64,000 nt of DNA from Zingiber officinale (taxonomy: Eukaryota; Streptophyta; Magnoliopsida; Zingiberales; Zingiberaceae). The stretch spans positions 23,309,198 to 23,373,197 of the forward strand of contig NC_056003.1 in NCBI RefSeq assembly GCF_018446385.1. The letters run 5' to 3'. Position numbers and translations under genes: made by a program. The notes beneath the pieces were generated by a model. That model was not told where the DNA came from. It saw only the letters and a program-made list of their open reading frames with translations, and searched no databases. Shown one piece after another: positions 21,828-35,626 of the stretch (the first letter of the stretch is position 1; each line of letters begins with the position of its first letter).

Positions 21828-22714
21828 CCTTTCTCTATTTTTCAACTAAGATTAGTAGCACTATCATAATAATTATAATAAAAAAAATGAACAACTAATA
21901 AAAAGAAGAGGCAAACAGATTTGACTTGGTTACAACCTAGGTGGTTGTTAATCCATGGCAGTTGCAAAGCTCTACTAGAAAAATCTCCTTCTCTGTAGGC
22001 AGAGAAACCTCTTACACTCTTTGAAAAGCTTAGAAAAGATTAGGAAATGATTACAGTAGTTGTTATCAAGTTGTTGTTGATTTTCTAGGTCCAGGGGTCT
22101 TTTTATAGCCCCTGGAAAATCTCATCCGAAGGTTGAAGGCACCTCCAAAGGGCTTGGAAGGCGCCTCCAGTGTGGCAAGTGGATACAGCTTTATCCACTT
22201 GCAAACGGCTAGTTTGGCTGGACGAAGGTACCTTCCATAGCCTTAGAAGGCATCTTCACACTGTTCATCGAAGGTGCCTTCCAGCCATAGAAGGTGCCTT
22301 CCAAAGAAGGTGCGGAGGCGCCTTCAACAGCCTTTAAAGGCGCCTCCAGCAGCACTTGCAGTTCATTTTCGCTCCTTTGCTGCTACAATCTCCTAGGTGA
22401 TTTCCGCCACCGGAATAAAGCTCACCTGAATCCAATTTATGGTCTTCTCCTCGAGCAGGCTTCCGCTCCGAGCTCTTGCCCTCAAATGTCATGTATGTTC
22501 TTCTTGTTCACCGATGTACTCTTCCGCAGCTCTTTCATCCCTCGGATGCACCAAGCCCGTCGGCTCCCTTCCCGTGCCATCCTTCTCGCTAGCTATGTCT
22601 TCCGCTCAACTTCTTATACTTCTAAGCTCCTGCACACTTAGATACAGGGATTAAAACAAAATAGGGTCCAACCTAACTTGGTTAATCACATTAAAACAAC
22701 CACGGGGTCCAACA

Positions 22715-24793
22715 ATCTCCCTCTTTTTGATGTGCATCAACCCAAGTTCAAGTTAGGATAAAAAATAAACAGTAATTAAAGAATTTGCAAATAAAATATT
22801 TTAAGTATAAAGTTTGCAATAAAGAAATTGCAACACAAATTATGATTTATCAAAATTCAGACCTATAAAATAGAGTTAGCAAAAATTCGTAAAAATTTAG
22901 AATTTTGATAAAAATCCTAACTCCCCCTAAACTTATATCTATTTCTCCCCCTTTAATCACATCAAAAAAATAGGATAATAATATGGAAATTTTTGAAATT
23001 AAGTTTTTAGGAAAAAACATGATTTAATAAAACAAGTAAAAGAAATTTTAAATAATTTCTAAGTTATGAAATTTTCCAAGAATTGACAAATATTGAAAGC
23101 ATTATCTTAATTAGTTTCATAAGCTTATTAGTTTGTCAATTAAATATTTAATTCAATAATCGGCTTCCAGGCTGTGGTGAGGCACTAGACCTTCTTGGTT
23201 ATTGGATCATCAACTTCTTTTAGACAAAGCTTTTTAAAGAATTTAAACATTTAACTTTTCTGAAAGCCTTAGAAATTTTTTTTTAATCTAAGTATGATTT
23301 TGGAATCCAATATAGGTTCCTTCCTACTGAATTAACTAAAAATTTGGAGGGTAGATAATTTTTTGGAACTCTCTTTATTTGTCCCTAGTGATGTCTAATA
23401 CACCAATTTAGTCTACCATAGATTCTAAGTTTTGATTTTTGAAAATTATTTGATTTCAAGCATGCATGGTCATTTTTCAATTTTTTGATTTCAATTTTCA
23501 ATTTTTTGTTTTCTAATTTTAAATTATCATACAATTCTAGAGGGCATGCCTTTGCTAAGTTCAATTTTAACTCAGCATTTTCCTTTTCTAGTTTCACTAG
23601 ATCTTTAGTAAGACATTTAATAAAATTAAAGGACTGCTTGGGAGATAGAGTACGTACCTCACTTACCTCAATTTCTGATGCTCCCCCTTCATCGATGCTT
23701 TCTTCCGATGATCCTCTCCCTTCATCTATGCTCATCTCTGAGTTGGTCTCATCTTCTTCTTGATGGATTGACGTTAGGGCTAGTTCGAATTATGCTTCGA
23801 TCTCATATTCAGAGGATGATGACTCGTCCCACGTGGCTTTGAGGTTATATTTGGGTCAAGCTGGCTTCTTATTCTTTTCCTTGTCTTTGTTCTTCAGTTT
23901 TAGATAGTCATCTTTGATGTGCCCTTCTTCGTTGCAATTGTAGCATCAGATGGTCCTTTTGTTTCGATACTGCTTTCTCATCTATGATTTAAATTTATTA
24001 GATTTAATAAATTTATTGTACTTCTTTACCATTAGCGTTGCTTCGTTTTCATCAATTGATTCTTCGGAGTCTGAATCGTTGGTTCTTGTCTTCAGGACAA
24101 CGCTATGACTCGATCCTTTTCTTTGTCCTACGCATCGAGATTCGTATAATTCAAAAGTAGAGAAAAGACTTTCTAAAGTACTTACCTCGAGATCCTTGGA
24201 TATATAGTAGGAGTCTACTATAGTTGTCCATTCGGGTGTTCATGGAAACACATTTAAAGCATACCCTTGTACGTCCCGATTCGTTATCGTTTCTCCGAAG
24301 TTTGTTAATCCGGTGATCAGCTCCTCGATTCTTCCGTGTAGTTGTGCTACTAACTCTCCTTCTTTCATCCGGAGGTTCGTCAATTGATTCCGGAGCACAT
24401 CCCATCTCGTAAGCTTTGTTTCGAAAGTTCCTTTGTACAGTTCCAAGAACTTCTCCCAAAGTTCCTTTGCTGATTTGTAATCTCCGATTCAATTTACTTC
24501 CTGGGGTGGAAGAACGTTGAGCAGATGGAATTCTGCTTTATTGTTTGCCATGAAGTCAACTTGTTCCTTCTTCGTCCACTGATATTCATCTTTGTCTTTT
24601 AGAACTGTAAAACCATATTTCATTATTAAAAGAATTTCATAATTTATTTTGAAGAATATCTCCATCTAGCGTTTTCATTGTGTGAAGTCTACCTCAAACT
24701 TTAGTGGGTGAATGCTTGTACCGGCTATCATCTTGATCTTGATGCTTTAGTCGGCGGTTAGTTCTTCTGAGGCGGTTGAGCTCTGATACCATT
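22715..24793 (-). pseudogene. Decayed gag of element B
   Basis: Read on the - strand from about 24745: SIHPLKFEVDFTQ, stops, then MKYGFTVLKDKDEYQWTKKE, VLPPQEVN, ELVAQLHGRIEELITGLTN, the zinc knuckle CYNCNEEGHIKDDY (near 23910-23955, Tyr in place of the fourth Cys, as in element A), an acidic stretch MSIDEGRGSSEESIDEGG, a coiled coil (LVKLEKENAELKLNLAKA) and the ending SVGRNLYWIPKS. Frameshifts and stops throughout. No pol genes. The rest up to the LTR (22715-23280) is noncoding and includes the conserved TGAGGCACTAGACCTTCTTG module at about 23160-23215. Confidence 0.75.
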
Positions 24794-26049
24794 TGTTGGC
24801 GCAGTGGCGGCCGGTTAGAGGGCACAACGTCTGTAAAAGAAAACAAAAACCTTTCTCTGTTTTTCAACTAAGATTAGTAGCACTATCACAATAATTATAA
24901 TAAAAACAATGAACAACTAATAAAAATAAGAGGCAAATAGATTTGACTTGGTTACAACCTAGTTAGTTGTTAATCCAAGACGATTGCAAAGCTCTACTAA
25001 AAAAATCTCCTTCTCTGTAAGCAGAGAAGCCTCTTACACTCTTTGAAAAGCTTAGAAAAGATTAAGAAATGATTACAGTACTTGTTCTCAAGTTGTTGTT
25101 GATTTCCTAGGTCTAGGGGTCTTTTTATAGCCCTTGGGAAATCTCATCCGAAGGTTGAAGGCATCTTCAAGGGACTTAGAAGGCGCCTCCAGCGTGGCAA
25201 GTGGGTAAAGCTTTATCCACTTGCAAACGGCTAGTTTGATTGACCGAAGGCGCCTTTCATAGCCTTAGAAGGCACCTTCGCACTGTTCATCGAAGGCACC
25301 TTCCAGTCATGGAAGGCGCCTTCCACAGAAGGTGCGGAGGCGCCTTCAACAACCTTTAAAGGTGTAACACTCATAAAGTCTCTAGTAAATTTTATGTAGT
25401 TTTTGCATGATTAGAATGGGTTATATGTGGGTTCCTTCTACAAAAAAAAAGAAAAAAAAAGAAAGAAAATAGAACAAAAAAGAAGCATGACCAAGGTTTG
25501 AACCTTGAACCTTTAGTAAGTGACAAGCTTTAAGTAGAATGGGATAACCAATAGCCCAAGAGGAAGTATTGTTAAGAAGGAAAGGGAAGTTGTAGTTAAG
25601 GGTAGGGAGGGTGAAGGGACACCTTCCACTTAGAAGAAAAGTTTATCTTTTCTTTCTCCCTTCACTTAGAATGATTCATTTTTACTTCTTCCTTTTTAGA
25701 AATAAATGGAAATAAAAAGGTAAGAGAAAGAAAAGTTCATTTTTTTCTTCTTCCTTTTCATGTAGAATAAGAAGGAAGAAAAGGGCAAGGGAATTTGGTT
25801 TCTCCTTTCTTCTTCTTCTTCTTCCTCCACCGAAACTTCAAGTTCCTCTTCCCCTAATGCCGAATTCAAGCTAAGGGTTTTCTTCCTAAGGAAATTTCAC
25901 AAAGGGAAGTTCTTGCAGCATGCTTCTCATTACAAGAAAAAAAAATAAGGGAAAGGGAATTCTAGAGGTGAAAAGGGTCTTCTTCTTCTTCTCCACCAAG
26001 GGTATTCTCTTAGTAAACCAAGCAAGAGGATGTAAGTATCCCCCTCACC

Positions 26050-27060
26050 TGTGGTACAAGTAGTTTACGAGTGTTTTCCATGTTTGATGTGCTTAAAAAC
26101 CTAGAAATCATGCTTATAGGTTTCGGCCAAGAAGAGATTAAGGGCTTAGGAAAGTTTAAACTCCATTTAGGTTTGCTTATATATTTTCTTATGATGTCTA
26201 ATAAGTTAGGTGATGTTATTAAGATGTTATTTATGATTTATGTTGCTTGAAAACCTAGAAATCATGCTTTGAAGTTTCGGCCAAGAAGAGATTAAGGGCT
26301 TAGGAAAGTTTAAACTCCATTTAGGTTTGCTTATGTATTTTCTTATGATGCCTAATAAGTTAGGTGATGTTATTAAGATGTTATTCATGATTTATGTTGC
26401 TTGAAAACCTAGAAATCATGCTTTGAAGTTTCGGCCAAGAAGAGATTAAGGGCTTAGGAAAGTTTAAACTCCATTTAGGTTTACTTATGTATTTTCTTAT
26501 GATGCCTAATAAGTTAGGTGATGTTATTAAGATGTTATTCATGATTTATGTTACTTGAAAACCAAGAAATCATGCTTATAGGTTTCGGCCAAGAAGAGAT
26601 TAAGGGCTTAGGAAAGTTTAAATTCCATTTAGGTTTGCTTATGTATTTTCTTATGATGCCTAATAAGTTAGGTGATGTTATTAAGATGTTATTCATGATT
26701 TATGTTGCTTGAAAACCTAGAAATTATGCTTTGAAGTTTCGGCCAAGAAGAGATTAAGGGCTTAGGAAAGTTTAAACTCCATTTAGGTTTGCTTATGTAT
26801 TTTCTTATGATGCCTAATAAGTTAGGTGATGTTATTAAGATGTTATTCATGATTTATGTTGCTTCAAAACCTAGAAATCATGCTTTGAAGTTTCGGCCAA
26901 GAAGAGATTAAGGGGTTAGGAAAGTTTAAACTCCATTTAGGTTTGCTTATGTATTTTCTTATGATGCCTAATAAGTTAGGTGATGTTATTCAGATGTTAT
27001 TCATGATTTATGTTGCTTGAAAACCTAGAAATCATGCTTATAGGTTTCGGCCAAGAAGAG
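26050..27060. repeat. 154-bp tandem array in 5' LTR of element C (7 units)
   Basis: Units include GTTTCGGCCAAGAAGAGATT and ATGATGCCTAATAAGTTAGG. Two variants alternate: type A has GCTTATAGGTTTCGG, type B has GCTTTGAAGTTTCGG. The order is A-B-B-A-B-B-A, a three-unit higher-order pattern. Confidence 0.85.
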
Positions 27061-27061
27061 A

Positions 27062-29384
27062 TGTCACGCCCCCAGAGGAGTCCCTGCCAGACGAAAATCC
27101 GACAGCATCTCCCCTGTACCGGTGACAATATGAAGCATACATACATACATCACAATACATAAACATAAACAACATATTCATCAGCCCACACGGCTGGAAC
27201 ATACATAAAATAGAAACAACATAACCACAAAATGTATCAACTATATGTATATGTCATAGTTTTTATAAACTACAATTACTATACAGATAAACAACATCTG
27301 TAACAAAATTACAAAATGTAAATACAGCGAAACAAAAGTAAAACAAACCAGAAAATCAACACGTCGAGATCTCTGAGCAACTCTATGAAAGTCCAAAATC
27401 AACTATAATATCAAAAGGATCCCTGTGTCTGCAAAACTGGAGACCAAGGAATGTAGAAAGTTAGCCAAATGGCTAAGTGGATACTCAAGAAAGATGTGCA
27501 TGAATTTAATCTTATTGAAGAAGTCAAGGAAGTAGAATAAATCACAATCTTTTGTTACAACTTTAGGTTATTCTTAAAGTTCTACATTTATACATATATA
27601 TGTATCATCATTTTCTCATTATCTATAATCAGGTAAGATTTTTATATTAGAGTTTAGGATCTTCACATTATCATCACTTGTCATCATTAATAAAATCAAT
27701 TCTTCAATCTTATTATTTAATCACTTGGTTATAAGTTATCATGGTAACATCAACATGTATATCAATAGTCTGAATCTAATAAATCAACTAAAAAGTGAAT
27801 CACTGGAGCCAATATCATCAGAGTGAAATATCATATGGATAGGCTAAAAGCCTCCTCAGAGTATAAAACTGTCGCATACGTCATCTGACGTACGGGCTAT
27901 CAGCCCTCACCGGTGGAAGACATAATAAACACTGACCGAGGGCTACATCACGCCAACACGCCTCGGGTGTACGGTCAGGTACTTTGGACCGCGGTCGCCG
28001 CGCTACCACAATAACATGTGGGCGGTCCAGTACTACTCTAATATAGAGCTCTGGTATAAAGCTAGGCTCATAGTCTTCACTTTTTTAATTCTTCATTTAC
28101 TATCTTTATTAATTCACCGTTATGATTATATTCATCCATTTATCATGATTATTCTCTTTTATATTAAAATGGTCAATCAAGGTAATATTTTCGTATCAAA
28201 TCTATTAATTTATCATTATAGGGTTCACATATAAAAAGCTACAAGTATCAACAGATAGAGTATCAAAAGCATGAAGTATGAAAGGTCAAGTAAGTCAAAA
28301 GAGACAAGGTATCAACAGAAGAGTAATTCAGAATATTTCTTTAATTTTAAAAACAACCCTTCCCATATCAATCCCAATATGAACCCACATATGAACAAGA
28401 AATAATATCAATTATTTACCCTCCAATGATTTAATTATTTAATACCCATTTCACTATTTAAGTATCATTTTAATTCCCATTTTTGAAAACAATGATACAA
28501 CATATACATAATACAATTTATATATTTATTCATGCACAAGGAAATATACAAGAGTAGATGTATCCACCTTATGTACAGCAAAATCTGCGGGTGTCGGCAG
28601 GTCACCGCGCTCCACTCGAGCTCGTATCTACAAAATATAATAACTCGAATAATTAAAATGATAATAAACTCATGATACAAAAATCTAATCATGATTTATG
28701 ACTCGAAGCCATTAGATCATTATTTTTTATCTCGCTATCGCGTACCACTTCGCATTTCTAAATGAAATCTCTGTTCTAATCTAGATAACCCTCCTAACTA
28801 CACATCAATTAACCCAAAACATAAAGTATACCTTCTAAGGATTTTTCTGTGGCTGCTGGAAATAAGGGCAGCAATTAAGGTTCTTTTTTGACAACTTCGG
28901 CAAGCTGCGGCGAGCTCCGGCGAAATCCGACGATGATGCCAAGAAAAGGACAGCAGCTAGGGCTGCTGTTGGAGGAAACAAAAGGCAACAAAAATGCTGC
29001 TGTTGGTGGGGGAAAAAGGAGAGAGCAACTAGGGTTTTGTTTCCTCTCTTTTCCCGGTGGTTTGGCGAGCTCCTGCGAACTCCGAGGAGCTCCAACAGTG
29101 CTGCCGAGAAGCAGAGAAGAGGAAGCAAAGGAGAAAACAGTGGCTCTGCCCTTGCTGGAGAAGGAGAAGAGGTGCGGGAGGAGAAAACAAGGGTTGCTTG
29201 AGAAGAACGGGAGAGAGATCTGCCGTTCGTCGCCGCTAGAGAAGAAAAATGAAGAAGAAGAAGAGAGGGGGAAGGGTTTGAGGCGTCGGTGGGGAAGAGA
29301 AGAAAAAGGAGGGGGTATGGGAGAGGGTTTGTGCACGTGGATGACATGGGTGGATTTGATTTTTTTTTTTTCAAATACTTAACA
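27062..29384 (-). mobile_element. Solo LTR K (Ty3/gypsy type)
   Basis: 2323 bp, TG...CA (TGTCACGCCCCCAGAGG at the left, AAATACTTAACA at the right), flanked by target duplication AGAGA (27057-27061 and 29385-29389), inserted in the last 154-bp unit of the C array. The orientation is - strand, because gypsy LTRs of this type usually end GGGGGCGTGACA. No internal region, so it formed by LTR-LTR recombination. The proline/serine-rich ORFs at 28835-29382 are LTR leader sequence. Confidence 0.85.
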
Positions 29385-31338
29385 AGAGATAAAGGGCTTA
29401 GGAAAGTTTAAACTCCATTTAGGTTTTCTTATGATGCCTAAATAGTTAGGTGATATGATTAAGAAGTTATTCATGATTTATGTTGCTTAAAAACCTAGAA
29501 ATAAGCCTTGTAAGTTTCGGCCAAGAAGAAAATGAAAAGGCCTAGGAAAGTTAAGCTCCAATTAGTTTTGTTTATGCTTTCTCTCATGATACCTAATAAG
29601 TTATGTGATGCTATTAAGATGTTATTCATGATTTATGTTGCTTAAAAACCTAGGAACAAGCCTTGTAAGTTTCGGCCAAGAAGAAAAATGAAAAGGCTTA
29701 GGGAAGTTGAACTCCAACTAGACTTGCTTAGGTTTTTCTCCTATGTCATGCTATGATCATATGATATTAGTTTAAAGTTCATGCTTGAAGTTGCTTGAAA
29801 GAAAACCTAGATTCATGCTCTATAGGTTTCGGCCAAGATTTGGAAGTAGGGTTGGAAATTTCATGTATGCTTGCTAAGAGTCTCACTTGTTATGCCATGT
29901 ATCATGTGATATTAATTTAATGTTTCATGCTTAAAATTGCTTATAAGAACCCTAGAATCATGCTTATAGGTTTCGGCCAAGCCATGGAATTAGGGTTTGT
30001 AGAAAGATCAAAACCCCAATTATGCATGATAACGGCTCTTCATGATATGTTATGTGATATGTGGACTTTATGTTACCATGTTATGCTTATGCAAGGCTTA
30101 TGTATGAGTAAATGCCTAAGAGTTGCTTCCCTATAAGTTGGGATTAAGAGCACTCTTCATGATATGACAAGTAACATAAGACCTAAGAGATGCTTCCCTA
30201 TAAGTTGGGATTAAGAGCACTCTTCATGATATGACAAGAAACATGATATGCTATTTTACTTTTGTATGGCTTGTACCGGACCCTAAGAATGGTCCATGGG
30301 ATGGGCTCCTACGTTGCCCCTAGGTCGAAGCACGGGCCTAGTTCCTAGTATGTTCTGGATTAGCTACCTCAGATTTATTTAGGATGCGCGCAATTCATAT
30401 ACGTGGTACAATGTCGGGCCCTCATGTTGAGATTTATGTTTAAGTATTTATATAATATATGTTTTCAAAAGAACATCTTGCATCTATATGTGATTTCATG
30501 TTATGTGATTATTATGCTTTAGGAAGATGCTCTTTTGAGATATGTCTATGATACCTAGAAGAACATGTTACTACTTTATGCTTATGCTCTCTTATACTAT
30601 GTTATGATTTGCCTAAATAAATATGACACTACCTCATGCTAACATGAAAGGTGAAATCTAGATGTGGTTAAATGAATATATCACTACTCCATGTTAAATT
30701 CATGATTTATGGCTTTTGTGAGTAGGAAAGGATCTTACTAAACCTATGTGCCTATAGTTTTATTTTCCTTGTACTGCAGAGAAGGGTAAAGCATGGCTAA
30801 ACTAAAGGGAGCAGCAGGAAGGGCAAAGATGTGTGTGGCAGTGGCATGGTGGAAGAGATCTGTTTTGTGTTTCAGGACTTATGCATATTCTAAGTTCTGC
30901 ATGTTAACTTATGTTTTCCTATTAGATACTTTTTGATGGTTGCTACTTGATATTATCTTGAACTTGTTTGGATGGTTGAATGCTTAATGTGAACTTATAT
31001 TCTCTTATGTTCCATGAAACCTTGAAATGTTAAGTACTTGTTTAATTAAAGAATTGTTAGTTATCATGAACTCTAGATAACAATATACATGTTTAGTTTT
31101 CCCCTTATTTAGTAAGATTTATGATCTAGTTAAACAAGCATGTATCATGTTTCAAGTAATAGATAGAAAAGAATCAAATTTTATATGCCTGAATGCTAGC
31201 ATGTTCACATGTTTTGTTTATATGATTAAATTATTAAAAAAATTTCTTCCGCTGTAATGATTTCATATGCATGTATGTATGTTCGCGTAGCGCCGCCCTT
31301 GCCGTGTCAGGGCAAGGGGAAGGGCGGGCGTTATAGTT

Positions 31339-31350
31339 TGGTATCAGAGC
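31339..31350 (+). promoter_or_regulatory. Primer binding site of element C
   Basis: Perfect TGGTATCAGAGC, complementary to the 3' end of plant initiator tRNA-Met, three bases after the 5' LTR. Confidence 0.9.
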
Positions 31351-31568
31351 AGGTCTGCCTTTCCACTACACACACATCAAGCCTTCATCCTACCGCTCCA
31401 AGTAAGAACTTCTATGCCTACTTTATTTCTTTTATGTATGATAAAGAAATGTTTTTTTTTTAGTCTAAGTATGTATGAATGTAAGTAGGAATGATAATAA
31501 TCTTATGCTAGCCTTGTTAAGAATGATGATAACTTATGCTAGTTTGTTGTCATATTTGAAGATAAGCA

Positions 31569-32560
31569 TGGCTAGAAGACACAATAACCGAGTCGATGAG
31601 ACAGTACCCCTACCTGATCTGATGCATGTAGTTACTGAACTCTAACGTCAGGTTATGGAACAGTAGCAAGTAATTAATGCTCTGATGAATCAGCAGGGGA
31701 ACCCTACCACCCCACCAGTGAACCAGAATACGAAGTCAGTCGTACCTACAGCTGCACCAGTGCCATTGATAGGCCCAGCCCCAGTAGTTCGACAAGAGGC
31801 ATATCTAATTCAGTGGCAGAGGCTGAAGCCGAAAAACTTCTCTGGTACTTGTGAACCATGGGATGCCCAAGCCTGGTTCAAGACTGTAGAAATCATAGTA
31901 GAGCTACTGGACTGCCCGAACATGAAAAGGTCAAGTGTGCATCATTCTACCTTACGGGAGATGCCAAAATGTGGTGGGGTCGGGTTAAAGCAAAGAGGCA
32001 AGTGAACCAAATGAGATGGACGGATTTTGAAGCTGAATTTTTCGAAGAATTCTTCCATATGCATGTGACAAACAAGCACTATAACGAGTTCATCGAGTTC
32101 CAGCAAGGTGACCTATCAGTTAATGAAGCCATGAAAAGATTCAACTGACTAGCACGCTTATGCCCAGAGTTGGTCAGTACGGAAAGGGAAAGGGTCAGAC
32201 TCATGCTGAAGATACTCAGACCCGAAATAGCTCTGAATGTGGCCGCCGGGGTTAATAGACCGCAGACCGCGGAAGAGTTGTTCAGCAGTGCCCTGATCAC
32301 CGAACACTACCTGAAGGCGTTGAACGAAGGCAAGAGTCAAGCCCAGTCGGGAGGACAGAAATCTCAAAGTACCAAAACCAGCTGGAAAGGGTAAGAGAAA
32401 GCAATGGAATAACTCTAAGGGTGGTCCAGCGAACAAACAATCCATGTACCCTCAGTGTACCACATGTGGAAAGAAGCATCCAGGAGTATGCCGTAAGAGT
32501 ACGAACAAGTGCTTCAACTGCGGACTGGAAGGGCATAGAGCCAGAGGATCATGTATTTGA
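31569..32560 (+). pseudogene. Gag remnant of gypsy element C
   Basis: Starts MARRHNNRVDETVPL; continues across stops and one frameshift near 31,880 with WQRLKPKNFSGTCEPWDAQA, FYLTGDAKMWWGRVKA, FEEFFHMHVTNKHYNEFIEF and LFSSALITEHYLKALNEGK. It ends in the zinc-binding part CTTCGKKHPGVC then CFNCGLEGHRAR. This is the capsid/nucleocapsid of a Tekay/Del-type gypsy element. After HRAR the sequence departs from the family: the expected Cys is displaced by one residue, so the border of insert J is probably there. Confidence 0.8.
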
Positions 32561-32922
32561 TATTGTAGGTATAAACATTTATCTAGAAATAAGAATCACA
32601 TTGGTCAAATGTCTATATTTATGATAAATGTAGTTGTTCAATTAATTTATATTGTAGGTAACATGGTGTGTGGTGTCACACACAGAGGATCATGTTATCA
32701 GTACCTTATAAATTATAAACAGTAGCTCACGACCAAGATGGAAAGGAACAAACCATTGGAAGGTCGTAGTATAATTAGGTATTAGTTTATCTTAACTATA
32801 TAATTACACTAGTACACTTAGAGTGTATTGAGTAGGACCATTAGAGGTCGTTTCATTTTATACTGACTTTATAAAGGAACAAAGATCTCAGTTATTATGG
32901 AAGTGTGTGTTCTTAATCCTAA

Positions 32923-35334
32923 TGTAACGCCCGAAAATTCTCAAACTTGCATTACAAATATTCTATGATTTTTCTGGAATTTTTAGATATTTTTCCGGAA
33001 GTAGCAAAAATAATTAGAAGAATAAAAAGGCTTAAGCGGGAATCGAACCCGGAACCTCTCGGGTCCGCTAAACCTTTAGTTAGCCTTAGTAACCGGTGAA
33101 CCTAGCAGGGCCGTGCTGAGAGAAAGAGGAACCAATTATATTTATATTGGAGTTGGGTTCAATAATCCAATTAATATAAATTAAGAACTTAAGATGAGTT
33201 TGGTTTAATTTGGTTCGGCAGCCCTCTCCTCACAAAACCTCACGCCACTTTCTTTCTCCAAACCCTCACGCCGAACACCTCTTTCCTTCCTCCTTCTCTC
33301 GGCGCCACACCAAGGAAGATCTAGGGTTCTTTCTCTAGGGCCCCAAGGACACTTTCCGGAGACGATTTCAGCACAAGGACGTTCCCCTCCGTGAGTAGAG
33401 CACGTGGACGCGAGCAAATCGTCGAGAAATCATCTCCACCGGGAATTTCTAGCGATTAGATTTGTAAGAAATATACCACACGAGGTAAGAAACACCTCAC
33501 TTGCAGTATAATAGCTACCGTTTGATTTTCTGTGCATTAGTTTAGTTATATGCATATGTTTTCGACACATAGGGTGTACTTAACCCTCCTCGCAGGTTTA
33601 GGGATTTAGTGAGTACCTTTAGATGGGCCGGACACGTCTTTTCTCCTTCAGTTGGAGGTTTAGATGCTGTCGGGTGCCTAAAGGTAGTCTCCCTAATAGA
33701 GAAGGGAGTTAAAGCACACTAGGTGTTCGATTAAATAACTAGCTTAGAGAAAGAATGCAACTTAGGCATTGTTATTAGCACAGTTGAATGCATTAGAAGC
33801 ATCTAAATTAGTAAATCGGTTTATTCTAGCTTATATGGGACTACGGTCCAATGGGTGGGCTCCCACAGTCGCCTCTAGGTTCAGACAACCTAGCTCTAGG
33901 TTTAGATAACCTAGAAACAGCAATTTAGAACATTTTAGCTATACTTAGTATTTTACTTTTCAGTTGGCACTGTACTGGATTAGATATCCATTGGGCTGGG
34001 CTCCCATAGTCGGTCCCTAGGTTTATATAACCTAGTAGCTCTACTAAATTCGGGACTTGCAACCCCGGGTCTAGTTAGAGATGCACGCATAGCACGTACA
34101 GTTGCCGGGCCCATCAGCAGCATGTTTAGTATTTTCACTTATTATATGTATATGGTTTTCAACCTTTCATAAAGTGGTTCGTGAATTCAGTACAGTTCTA
34201 GCAGTAGCTCAGTATTAGCGTAGCTCAGTTCTTAGTATCAGCTTAGTTTTTCCCTGTGAATATGCATGATGACTTTATGCTCAGCTTTAGATATGCCATG
34301 ATTGTATGCTTCTATGCCATGCCATGCTTAGTTTATTCAGTATATCCAGCATATGTTTTAAACAGCATGATTTGAAATCATATTTGCATCGTTGCATATT
34401 TTTGTGAGGTAGATGGTTTCTTACTAAGCTTTTTAGCTTATAGATACTACTTTTCTTATACTGCAGATAAAGGTAAAGGAAAAGTGGACCAGTAGCGGAG
34501 GCTGGAGGTCAATGCAGATCAAGATGTGTGTGGAAGGAACTGGAATAAAAGATTCTAAGGGATTTTAGCAAGTTTTACTTAAGCATCAGAACTCTACAGT
34601 ATTTTGTTATTTGCACTCTAGTTGTTAATCACTATGAATTAGTTCGCTATGCACTCTATTATGCTTAGAACCCTTCTCTTATGTTGTGAGGATGTTAGTT
34701 TCCATTATTAGAGTGTTTCCTAGCCTTATTAGAATTGTTGTGTGAGGTTTTGGCACGCCAAAGTGCTGAAATCAGAGTCCCCGGACGAAATCAGAACTCT
34801 GATCGGTCTCCAGACCGATCAGAGCCTGGGCAGTGCCACTGGATCGGTCAGCCGACCGATCCAGATAGATACAGTATGCTACTGTATCCTCCTGGATCGG
34901 TCAGCCGACCGATCCAGCACGATACAGTAGCGTTCCAGGAGAGCTTCAGGTGCCTGGATCGGTCAGTCGACCGATCCAGACATACCTGGATCGGTCTGAC
35001 CGACCGATCCAGCCACACCTGGATCGGTCAGCCGACCGATCCAGTTGGGAACAGAACGACCGCAGCTCCGATCGATCTGTGGATCGATCGGCAGGTCTGT
35101 GGGTAGTTTGGAAGTTTAGTCCTAGTCCCTAGTTCAGTTGGGATGTCCAGTTTCCCTCCTTAGCATGTGTACACCAGTAAAGAACCAGCAAAGAAGGTCT
35201 TTAGCCCTTTCTTACCAGTGGTATCCGTCATTAGATTAGCAAAATTTTAATTAGTCCAGCTTTCCGCACAGTATAGTTTAGCATTATTGTGACGATCGAC
35301 CTTACAGCCAGTACCCAGAAGGTGGGTCGTTACA
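32923..35334 (+). mobile_element. Solo LTR H (Ty3/gypsy type)
   Basis: 2412 bp from TGTAACGCCCGAAAATTC to GGTGGGTCGTTACA, flanked by target duplication CCTAA (32918-32922 and 35335-35339). It interrupts insert J. It has no internal region. It carries a cluster of perfect palindromes at 34839-35044. Confidence 0.87.
34839..35044. repeat. Cluster of 26-28-bp palindromes in solo LTR H
   Basis: Five units at about 34839-34864, 34892-34917, 34954-34979, 34985-35012 and 35019-35044. Each has the form CTGGATCGGTC - AG/TGA - CCGACCGATCCAG, which can fold back on itself. A 123-codon ORF through the cluster is an artefact of the repeat. Confidence 0.85.
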
Positions 35335-35626
35335 CCTAATATAATAACAAGCACATATATTTGATATTTATTTATTTAATTTATCAATGGGTGAGATTTA
35401 GTTCAATAAATCAATAAGCTCGATAAGTTGAGAAATGATATCACTTATAATGTGTGTTGTTAATTATAGAAGGAAACTGATATAGGTTGAGAATGTCCCC
35501 AAGAGGAGCTCATAAGGATTGTCATGTTAAACCCTGCATTTGGACTTAGTCTGACATGATAATAAGGTCGAGTGGTACTACTCTTGTACTAAGATATTAA
35601 TTAAGTGAGTTGTCAGTAATTCATTT

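Larger units (their letters stand above)
25363..31335 (+). repeat. 5' LTR of element C (interrupted by solo LTR K)
   Basis: Contains a 154-bp tandem array (seven copies; TTTCGG of each at 26121, 26275, 26429, 26583, 26737, 26891 and 27045), then solo LTR K, then degenerate units and the unique LTR 3' half. A (GAA/CTT)-rich pyrimidine stretch is at about 25800-25990. No genuine gene. Confidence 0.85.

Noticed and set aside
26050-27060. 154-bp array as a centromeric satellite
   Set aside because: The length is in the satellite range, but the array is inside the LTR of a complete element and occurs once per LTR.
28835-29382. ORFs of 153-179 codons on both strands, Pro/Ser- or Glu/Arg-rich
   Set aside because: Located in solo LTR K in a low-complexity leader region; both strands open because of biased composition.
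34839-35044. CRISPR-like regular palindromic repeats
   Set aside because: A plant LTR with irregular short spacers; the repeats are simple dyads and there are no cas genes.
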